A program made the position numbers and the translations under genes. From Pseudoduganella guangdongensis (GTDB lineage Bacteria; Pseudomonadota; Gammaproteobacteria; Burkholderiales; Burkholderiaceae_D): 64,000 bases of DNA. A model generated the notes under the pieces. It was not told the origin of the DNA. It made no database searches and was given only the letters and a program-made list of their open reading frames with translations. The DNA lies in NCBI RefSeq assembly GCF_009857475.1, contig NZ_WWCJ01000007.1:235666-299665 (forward strand), read 5' to 3'. Below, in pieces: positions 57,998 to 64,000 of this stretch; position 1 is the stretch's first letter, and every line of letters begins with the position of its first letter.

Positions 57998-58357
57998 ATG
58001 CTAATGCGCACTGCAGCCGATGCTGTCGTTCTCCTGCACCTCGGCTTTATCATCTTTGCACTATTTGGCGCCCTGCTCGCGCTGCGCTGGTCGCGCCTGG
58101 TCTGCTTGCACCTGCCTGCCGCTGCCTGGGCGGTGTACATCGAATTAAGCGGCAAGGCATGCCCACTGACCTATATAGAGAATGACCTGCGCCAGCAAGC
58201 CGGCCAGCAAGGCTATGCCGGCGGCTTCGTGGAGCATTACCTCCTGCCAGTCATCTATCCGACGGGATTGACGCCTGCGGTGCAGTTTGTGCTGGCGGGC
58301 GTGGTGCTGGTGGTGAACCTTATGCTCTACGGATGGCTGTGGCGCCGGCGGCGGTGA
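57998..58357 (+). CDS. DUF2784 family small membrane protein
   Basis: A 119-aa protein with three or four hydrophobic helices. Family landmarks are VVLLHLGFIIFALFGALLAL, LHLPAAAWAVYIELSGKACP, PLTYIENDLRQQAGQQGYAG, FVEHYLLPVIYPTGLTP and the basic end WLWRRRR. Function unknown in the family. Two ATGs (57998 and 58004) are possible; neither has a Shine-Dalgarno, and a TACAAT -10 box at 57983-57988 lies so close that the mRNA may be leaderless. Its 3' end overlaps the convergent gene by 38 bp. Confidence 0.88.
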   Translation: MLMRTAADAVVLLHLGFIIFALFGALLALRWSRLVCLHLPAAAWAVYIELSGKACPLTYIENDLRQQAGQQGYAGGFVEHYLLPVIYPTGLTPAVQFVLAGVVLVVNLMLYGWLWRRRR

Positions 58358-58772
58358 CACTGCACCGCCCTGCCACGGCGACCTGCTCCGGCAGGCGGGC
58401 GTAAGCGCGGAAGATGTCAACCTGGCGCCGCCCCAGCCGCGCTTCCAGCACGCGCAGGAGATCCATATAAGGTGCGCTGCCGACCAGGGTGGCGCAAGGC
58501 AGCGCCAGGCGGTACACCGGAGCACTCCCCTGCCCCGCCACCATCACGTCGCGGTAGGCGCTGACCACCACGCCCGCCAGCCGCGTGCCAGGATGCACGT
58601 CGAGCTGCCAGTGCACCGCCTCGTAGCTGGCCAGCACCAACAGGATGCTGGCGCCGTGCCGGTCGAGCACGACCCGCACCGGCCCGGCTGCGCGCGCGGC
58701 GACATAGCCGGACACCACCACCAGCTCTGCGCCTTCGGCCAAGGCTGGCGACAACAGGCCGCCGGGAATCAT
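58320..58772 (-). CDS. Conserved-looking unknown protein at the end of the cre operon
   Basis: A 150-aa protein with no signal peptide or membrane helix that I can see. The middle (about 18-95) reads as a small beta domain: ELVVVSGYVAARAAGPVRVV, ASILLVLASYEAVHWQLDVH, PGTRLAGVVVSAYRDVMVAG. A similar pattern (strand, LxLxSYExVxW, then GTxLxxVxVSxY) occurs in some uncharacterised proteins, but I cannot name the family. The ATG overlaps the creD stop by 4 bases, so it is translated with creD. Confidence 0.7.
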   Translation of the reverse strand: MIPGGLLSPALAEGAELVVVSGYVAARAAGPVRVVLDRHGASILLVLASYEAVHWQLDVHPGTRLAGVVVSAYRDVMVAGQGSAPVYRLALPCATLVGSAPYMDLLRVLEARLGRRQVDIFRAYARLPEQVAVAGRCSVTAAGATAIRRA

Positions 58773-60130
58773 GCCGCCTCCGACACCGTCTCCGCAGACG
58801 GTTCGCCCAGGCGGTACCAGTCCACCTTGCGCGTTGCCACCATGATGGCCGACAGCACGGCAAACAGCAGGATCGCACCCATGACCAGGGCATTGCTTTC
58901 CGAGTTCAGGAGCCCGAACAGCACGCCGTACAAGCCGCCCAGGGCCGCGGCAAAACCGGCGCCGCGCCTCCAGTCGCGCAGCACGTGCGCCAGGTAATAG
59001 CCGATCAGCAGAATACAGGCGGCGCTGGCGGCCAGGTAGGCGTAGATAAAGTTGATGTGCTCAGACAGGCTGACCAGCAGCAGGAAGAACAAGGCCAGCG
59101 CCATGCCGACCAGGGCGTACTGCACCGGGTGGATCGGCAGCCGCTTCATCACCTCGAACAGGAAGAAGGCGGCAAAGGTCAGCGCCACGAACAGCAAGCC
59201 ATACTTGGTGGCGCGGTCGGCCATCGAATACACATTCACCGGCTCGATAAAGGTGGTGCGGATCGCGTCCAGCTGCGGCGCCTGCGCTGCGTCGGCGCCG
59301 CCTTTCAGAGCCTTGGATTCGCGCTCGCGCAACTGCTGCTGGGCGTTGGTAGCCAGCGCCGAAATGCGCCAGGTCGCCTGGAACCCCGCGTCGCTTATGC
59401 TGCGCTGCTCGGGCAGGTACTGGCCGCCGAATTGCGGGTGCGGCCAGGCCGAGGTCATGCTGAAGTGGTTGTTCCTGGCCAGCGGCACAAAGGCCTGGCT
59501 GCCCAGGCCACCCAGGTTCAAGTCAAAGCTGAAGGCCACCACGCCCGGCGTCATGTCCGCCAGCGCCAGGCGGGCATGCAGGCCGTTCGGCTCGGAGGCC
59601 AGGCGCGCGCCCTGTTCGAACTCGATGCGGCGCTTGCCCCATGTCAGCTGCGGGAAGTCGCGCACGCCGCGCGTGTCCTCCACCGCCAGCGCGATAAAGG
59701 GCTCGTGCGGCGTAATATCGGAACGCTCCACCGTATGCGGCAGTTCGCTCAATGCCGGCACCAGGAAATCGCCTTTCAACTTATGGCCGCCGTTATACAC
59801 CAGGATCTGGTGGATGCCGCGATAACGGCGCTCGGTATCCATAGTGGAGACGACGTCGAGCTGCTGCGGGAAAACCAGGTGCTGCGAACGCTTGCGATAG
59901 CGCTTGGCCACGCCGTCTTCCTGTACCGTGTACTCCTCATCATACGGCATCACCAGCACCGGGCCGTACACCAGCTGGGTGCCGACCGAATCGGCCGCAA
60001 TACTGGCGGCGGCGGCATCGCGGAACTGCATGCGTTCCTGCACGGTGGATTGGATCATGGCCAGCGGCACGCCGAGCAGCAGCATCAGCACGGCGACGGT
60101 AAAGGCTTTGATCAGGAGTCTTTTTTGCAT
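58769..60130 (-). CDS. creD: Inner-membrane protein CreD
   Basis: Envelope-stress-associated membrane protein, main output of CreBC in enterics and Pseudomonas. It has 453 aa. An N-terminal helix (about 7-27) and signature IQSTVQERMQFRDAAAASIA are followed by a periplasmic domain (about 45-300) and five or six C-terminal helices from about 310, including FVALTFAAFFLFEVMKRLPI and HPVQYALVGMALALFFLLLV. It follows creC by 48 bp. Confidence 0.95.
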   Translation of the reverse strand: MQKRLLIKAFTVAVLMLLLGVPLAMIQSTVQERMQFRDAAAASIAADSVGTQLVYGPVLVMPYDEEYTVQEDGVAKRYRKRSQHLVFPQQLDVVSTMDTERRYRGIHQILVYNGGHKLKGDFLVPALSELPHTVERSDITPHEPFIALAVEDTRGVRDFPQLTWGKRRIEFEQGARLASEPNGLHARLALADMTPGVVAFSFDLNLGGLGSQAFVPLARNNHFSMTSAWPHPQFGGQYLPEQRSISDAGFQATWRISALATNAQQQLRERESKALKGGADAAQAPQLDAIRTTFIEPVNVYSMADRATKYGLLFVALTFAAFFLFEVMKRLPIHPVQYALVGMALALFFLLLVSLSEHINFIYAYLAASAACILLIGYYLAHVLRDWRRGAGFAAALGGLYGVLFGLLNSESNALVMGAILLFAVLSAIMVATRKVDWYRLGEPSAETVSEAA

Positions 60131-60178
60131 TATTGGCGCTTCCTGTAATAGTTAAGGTTGCGCCAGTCTAGGCAGCGT

Positions 60179-61621
60179 TTATGTGTTGTTGATGCGTTCT
60201 GTGTGAAGCGGCAGCAGCAGCGCCGCGTGGCAGCCGCCGCCCTCCCCGTTCACCACCCCCGCGCTGCCGCCATGCAGGGCCGCCACCTCATGCACGAAGG
60301 GCAGGCCCAGGCCGGTGCTCTTGGCGCCATCCGGGCGCGGCAAGGAATAGAAGCGCTCAAACAGGCGCGCCTCGGCATAGGCCGGGATACCGGGGCCGGC
60401 ATCGGCAACACTGACCTCCAGCCGGCCGCCCTGGATGCGTGCCGCCATCCGCACCGTGCTGCCGCGCGGTGCGAAGCCAATGGCGTTGTCGAGCAGGTTG
60501 CCCAGGGCTTGGCGCAGCAGCAGCACATCGCCGCGCACGTGTGGCGTGTCATCCACTGCGACCTCCAGCTGCAGCTCGCGCGCCTCAAGACGGGCGCGGA
60601 AGTCGCCCGCCACATCCTGCAGCAGGCTGGCGATATCGACCGGCTCAGCCTCGTCAATGCGCTGCTGCTTCTCCACGCGCACCAGGGCCAGCAGCTTGTC
60701 AATCAGGTCACGCTGGCGCGCATTCTGGGCCTGAATGGTGGCCAGGAACTGGCGCCGCTGCTCGGGTGGCATATCCTCCTCCAGCAATTCCGCCGTGGCC
60801 TGGATGGCGGCGATCGGGCTTTTCAATTCATGCGTCAGCGTGTGCATCAGCGTCTCGACGTAGTCCTTGCCTTCCAGCTTGGCGCGCATCGCTTCCAGCG
60901 CATGGCCCAGGGTGCTGATCTCGCTGCTGCCCAACTTGGGCATGACCGCCTTGCGTCCGGCCTGTACGTCGGCCACGAACACCATCAGCTTGCGCAGCGT
61001 ACCCATGATGCGCCAGGTCATGGCGACGCCAATCAGCAGCGACAGGCCAAGCAGGAGCGCGGCCCATTCCATGACCTTGCGCTGGCTGCGCTCGATGAAG
61101 GCTTTCACGCCCGAGATGGGCTTGGCCACCGTGAGCGAACCGATAATGCGTTCGCCATCGCGCACCGGGGCGGCCACGTACATGACCGTGCTCGCCTCGA
61201 CGTTGGGTATCTCGCGCGTCATGCGCGCGCCGTACTTGCCGCGCAAGGTCAGGTAGACGTCGTTCCAGCGCGAGTAATCCTGGCCGACCGCCTTGCCCGC
61301 GCTGTCGAAGCGCACGATACCGCGCACGTCGGTGATGTAGATGCGATAGCCGACGCTCTGCTTGGCGACACCACCGATCGCGGCATCCAGCGGACGCTGG
61401 GTTGCGGCCTGCAGGCGCGCCAGCATGCCATCGCCGTAGCGATTGTCACGCACGTCGGCCGCCACCACGCCGGCCAGCAGCAGCGCAGTATCGGCCGCCA
61501 TGTCTTCCATGGTGAAGCGCACCCCGGGGCGTACCTGCTCGACGAAGACGTTCATCAGCAGCCAGGCCGCCACGCCTACAATCAGGAAGTAGCCGAGCAG
61601 GATGCGCAGGCCGATCTTCAT
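60179..61621 (-). CDS. creC: Sensor histidine kinase CreC
   Basis: Membrane sensor of the CreBC system, 480 aa. Helix 1 (about 7-27), a periplasmic sensor (about 28-183) with YRIYITDVRGIVRFDSAGK, helix 2 (about 186-206), HAMP, then the HisKA helix with His264 in TLTHELKSPIAAIQATAELL. The HATPase region has GNLLDNAIGFAP, DAGPGIP and TGLGLPFVHEVAALHGG. It overlaps creB by 4 bases. Assignment to CreC rests on the creD neighbour as well as motif similarity. Confidence 0.94.
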   Translation of the reverse strand: MKIGLRILLGYFLIVGVAAWLLMNVFVEQVRPGVRFTMEDMAADTALLLAGVVAADVRDNRYGDGMLARLQAATQRPLDAAIGGVAKQSVGYRIYITDVRGIVRFDSAGKAVGQDYSRWNDVYLTLRGKYGARMTREIPNVEASTVMYVAAPVRDGERIIGSLTVAKPISGVKAFIERSQRKVMEWAALLLGLSLLIGVAMTWRIMGTLRKLMVFVADVQAGRKAVMPKLGSSEISTLGHALEAMRAKLEGKDYVETLMHTLTHELKSPIAAIQATAELLEEDMPPEQRRQFLATIQAQNARQRDLIDKLLALVRVEKQQRIDEAEPVDIASLLQDVAGDFRARLEARELQLEVAVDDTPHVRGDVLLLRQALGNLLDNAIGFAPRGSTVRMAARIQGGRLEVSVADAGPGIPAYAEARLFERFYSLPRPDGAKSTGLGLPFVHEVAALHGGSAGVVNGEGGGCHAALLLPLHTERINNT

Positions 61622-62316
61622 GCGTTGGGCTGCAGGCTGTAGCCCATGCCGCGATGGGTCTGGATCGGGTCGGCGTCGTCGTCGATCACGCGCAGCTTGG
61701 CGCGCAGGGATTTGATGTGGGCGTCCACCGTGCGGTCCAGCGTATCGGGGGCGTCGGTCCAGACACGGTCCATCAGCTGTGCGCGCGACATCACGTGGCC
61801 AGGGTGCTCGACCAGGGTTTTCAGCAGCAGGTATTCATAGCGCGTCAGGTCCAGCGCCTGGCCGGCGAACAGGATGCGCGCCTCCAGCGGGCGCAGCTCG
61901 AAACGCGGCACCGCGGCATGCACGACGGCCTGCCCCACCGCCTGCACCGCGCCGGCACGGCGCAGGATCACGCGTACGCGCGCCACCAGCTCGCGCGGCG
62001 AAAACGGCTTGGTCACGTAATCGTCAGCGCCGATCTCGAGGCCGACGATACGGTCCACTTCATCGCTGCGCGCGGTCAGGAAGATCACTGGCACCTCGGA
62101 AAACTGGCGCAAGCGGCGACACACATCGAGGCCGCTGATATCGGGCAGGCCGACGTCCAGAATCACCAGCACCGGCGCTTGCTCGCGCACCGCAACGAGC
62201 GCCTGCTCGCCCAGCGTCACATGCAGCGGCTCGAAGCCTTCCTTGCGCAAGGCAAAGGCGATGCTATCCGCAATCGCCGCCTCGTCTTCTACAATCAGAA
62301 TTGTTTTTTCAGCCAT
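61618..62316 (-). CDS. creB: Response regulator CreB
   Basis: OmpR-family regulator of 232 aa. Receiver: Glu10-Asp11, phospho-acceptor Asp54 (LVILDVGLPDISGLD), TKPFSPREL. Winged helix: LDLTRYEYLLLKTLVEHPGH, DTLDRTVDAHIKSLRAKLR. The start is ATG 62314-62316 (MAEKTILIVEDE); an open extension to 62520 is Arg/Gly-rich antisense-type sequence over the neighbouring gene and is rejected. Confidence 0.95.
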   Translation of the reverse strand: MAEKTILIVEDEAAIADSIAFALRKEGFEPLHVTLGEQALVAVREQAPVLVILDVGLPDISGLDVCRRLRQFSEVPVIFLTARSDEVDRIVGLEIGADDYVTKPFSPRELVARVRVILRRAGAVQAVGQAVVHAAVPRFELRPLEARILFAGQALDLTRYEYLLLKTLVEHPGHVMSRAQLMDRVWTDAPDTLDRTVDAHIKSLRAKLRVIDDDADPIQTHRGMGYSLQPNA

Positions 62317-62354
62317 GCGCGCGAGTATAGCGCGTGCCACATGGCGACGGCATC

Positions 62355-62573
62355 CTATCGGCCAGCTTCCTCGCCGTCGACGGCTTTGGCGGTGGCTTCC
62401 GCGGCTTTCTGCTGGCTGGCTTCGAGTTCCTTGACTGCCGCCTGCGCCTTGTCGCGCTGCTCGCCCATGGCCTTGATGTCCTGGGCGGCCTGGTTTGCCG
62501 GGTTGTCCTTCTTCGAACATGCGCCGAGGGCGGTTGCGATGGCCAACACTGCGATGGTGCTCAGTACTTTCAT
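62355..62573 (-). CDS. Small coiled-coil lipoprotein
   Basis: A 72-aa protein with lipoprotein signal MKVLSTIAVLAIATALGAC (Cys19). The mature part is charged and helical (AAQDIKAMGEQRDKAQAAVK then ELEASQQKAAEATAKAV), Lpp-like in length but not recognisably Lpp. A good GGAG box precedes the ATG. It lies 38 bp upstream of creB and 9 bp after the broken ChaN-like gene, so it may head the cre transcript. Confidence 0.8.
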   Translation of the reverse strand: MKVLSTIAVLAIATALGACSKKDNPANQAAQDIKAMGEQRDKAQAAVKELEASQQKAAEATAKAVDGEEAGR

Positions 62574-62582
62574 TCGCTGCTC

Positions 62583-63787
62583 CTATTTGAGAATGCCGTA
62601 AGTGTACTCGCCCGGCGGCAGCATGAACTTCGGTGCTGTCCGCCCCGCACGCAACAGGACTATGTCAGCCGGCACCCCATCGGTCATCTGCCCTTTCGGA
62701 GCGGCATAAACGTATTGACTACCAGTCTTGGGTATCAGGTGCGCCGGAACGTCGACCGGGCGATAGCCGGCCATGGCCTGCATCCAGTGGGGGCGCCTGC
62801 TAACGGGCTCAATTGCGCTCCGGCGATGAAATACCTGCATATCGATGCTACCCTCGCGCCTGAGGCCAAAGACAGTGTAGCCATCTTGTGCTGCCCGCAG
62901 GACAAACGAGCCGTCGCCAGGAAAGTGCTGAAGTGCCTTTTCGTATATCGGATGCTCAAGTTTCTTGCGTGTTGCGGCCATCACGATCGTCTGATCGATC
63001 GTCAGCGGGTCGTGCCCGGACAATTTGGCCAGGTGCGCGGCCATCATAGCCTGTTCGGGATCCTCATCGGCGCTTGGCCTCTCGTTTTCAAATGGCCGTA
63101 CCCCACCAGTACAAATACTCTGGCGCCCGGGTCGCGGGCAAATGTGCGTTCGAAGATGTTGGCTGCCTCGCCCTGCTCACGAGGGCGTTCGTCGAATGGT
63201 TCGTATTGCACCATTGTCCAGCCGTCGTTCGCGGCGTCCCGCAAAAGGTTGGCGAAAACCGGATCGTTGGAGTAAAACCCGGTGTCGCGCGCTACATAAC
63301 CCTTGGACATTGGTTGCAAGTCTTCGAACGTTTCACACGCCAGATACGTAAAGCCCAGTTTCTTCAATTCGCGCGCCAGGCGCATGGCGAAGGCGCGATG
63401 CATCGGGACGTGGTGCGATTCATTTAGGATCACAATGCGGTGGTCGCGTGCCGCGCGGACAATGGCCGCGATTGCATCCTCCGCCGTAGCGGAGGCTAGC
63501 CTGAGCCCATCGTCAGCTTGCTGTCTGATTGGGTACGCCATCAGCTCGCGCGCTTCATCCAACGCCTCCAAGGCACCTACTGAATCGCCAAGAAACATCC
63601 GATAGTTGCCGAGATACTGCAGCTTGTTGATCAAGTCTTGCCGTACTTTTAGATCGGTCGGCATCTTGACGCGCAGCGTTGCTGTTTCCACTTCTGCCTT
63701 ACGCAAATCCTTTGGCCAGTTCCCGGCATGTGCGGCCTGCAGCACAGCCAAAGTGATTACCATGATCACAAGCTTTTCCAATCTCAC
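62583..63787 (-). pseudogene. Frameshifted ChaN/erythromycin-esterase-like gene
   Basis: Two adjacent frames make one protein of about 401 aa. The first (63044-63787, GTG start) has an export signal ending QAAHAG and core motifs VILNESHHVPMHRAFAMRLA, FTYLACETFEDL, MVQYEPF and VFVLVGYGHLK, matching the ChaN/TIKI/erythromycin-esterase-like pattern. After GHLK it runs off into QAPMRIPNRL and stops. The second frame (62583-63047), if joined one base earlier in the AAAA run at 63085-63088, continues NERPSADEDPEQAMMAAHLA to a natural end. One extra A would restore the gene. An IS3 end lies 2 bp from the GTG, so the original upstream region is gone too. Confidence 0.75.
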
Positions 63788-63789
63788 AG

Positions 63790-64000
63790 TGACCTGCTAC
63801 CCAATTTAGTACGGACCCGAACTGGAGTCCACGGTTAATAACCCTTCCGCAAACTGCTTCGGTGTCAGATTCTGCAGCGTACTGTGCGGCCGCTCCTCGT
63901 TGTACTCGTGGCGCCAGGCTTCGATCACCTGACGTGCATGCCGCAGTGAGAGAAACCAGTGCTCGTTTAAGCACTCATCGCGAAACTTGCCATTGAAGCT
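63790..64000 (-). mobile_element. IS3-family insertion sequence, one end, cut by window edge
   Basis: The element begins at 63790 with TGACCTGCTACCC, which fits the TG-starting terminal inverted repeat of IS3-family elements, and carries the 3' end of its OrfB transposase. The other end is outside, so the target duplication cannot be checked. It is inserted 3 bp upstream of the ChaN-like GTG. Confidence 0.8.
63806..64000 (-). CDS. IS3-family transposase OrfB, C-terminal 64 codons
   Basis: Continuous frame SFNGKFRDECLNEHWFLSLR, then HARQVIEAWRHEYNEERPHS, then TLQNLTPKQFAEGLL and a short tail ending GPY. This is the end of the DDE integrase domain: the catalytic Glu normally directly precedes SFNGKFRDE and so lies just outside the window. 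The RPH-S-L pattern and the 16-bp spacing to the element end are typical for IS3 elements. Confidence 0.93.
   Translation of the reverse strand, partial: SFNGKFRDECLNEHWFLSLRHARQVIEAWRHEYNEERPHSTLQNLTPKQFAEGLLTVDSSSGPY

Noticed and set aside
60131..60178. Cre-tag (TTCAC-N6-TTCAC) in front of creD
   Set aside because: I looked for it in the creC-creD gap and found no such pair. CreB targets here may differ or lie elsewhere.

Overview
The window looks like chromosomal DNA from a high-GC betaproteobacterium of the order Burkholderiales, most likely family Oxalobacteraceae (Massilia, Duganella or Janthinobacterium type). This is inferred from gene order and protein character: rplY-prs-tRNA-Gln-ispE-lolB-TPR lipoprotein; pilMNOPQ followed by aroK/aroB and dgt; cytochrome c4-resB-ccsB; infA inside the spc ribosomal operon; and intergenic palindromes built on GGGTCAGACCC and GGGGACGTACCCC cores. 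It is almost entirely core genome. The accessory signs are a group of palindromic intergenic repeats, one lipoprotein gene inside the type IV pilus operon, and an IS3-family element at the right edge beside a broken gene.

Layout. 1-5000 (minus): rplY (cut by the edge), prs, tRNA-Gln(UUG), ispE, lolB and a TPR lipoprotein. 5042-8956 (plus): mutM, a dynamin-like GTPase and mutY. 9214-19369 (minus): one long co-directional run read pilM-N-O-P-Q, Ig-like lipoprotein, aroK-aroB in a single frame, dgt. 19665-23873: mrcA (PBP1a), cyaY (minus), lptM and lysA. 23903-29740 (minus): cytochrome c4, resB, ccsB, msrP, msrQ. 29889-31594 (plus): engB and hemB. 31674-34121 (minus): an SSS-family symporter and a TonB-like orphan. 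34216-40624 (minus): a two-component system followed by an RND efflux adaptor and pump, with a divergent Spy-like gene at 40871. 41626-43512: dsbD. 43691-57716 (minus): a continuous S10-spc-alpha ribosomal cluster from rplC to rplQ that starts without rpsJ. 57998-62573: a DUF2784 membrane protein and a creB-creC-creD operon with an extra unknown gene at its end and a small lipoprotein gene upstream. 62583-64000: a frameshifted ChaN/erythromycin-esterase-like gene whose start abuts the end of an IS3-family element.

How the genes work together. Envelope biology dominates outside translation: lipoprotein localisation (LolB), LPS-translocon maturation (LptM), peptidoglycan synthesis (PBP1a, with LysA supplying lysine from diaminopimelate), type IV pilus assembly, c-type cytochrome maturation (ResB/CcsB) with a dihaem cytochrome c4, periplasmic thiol and methionine repair (DsbD, MsrPQ), efflux (RND) with a periplasmic chaperone-like protein, and envelope-stress signalling (CreBC/CreD). 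Oxidised-guanine repair is represented by mutM and mutY on either side of the dynamin-like GTPase.

Most notable: the Ig-like lipoprotein in the pilus/shikimate operon; the aroK-aroB single frame; long palindromes at gene ends, one of which supplies the last codons and stop of msrQ; the dyad and repeated boxes between the efflux regulator and the Spy-like gene; and the decaying ChaN-like gene next to the IS3 element. I saw no CRISPR array, prophage or recognisable defence island. Coordinates and motifs were read by eye. Family assignments rest on recognised motifs, not on database searches.
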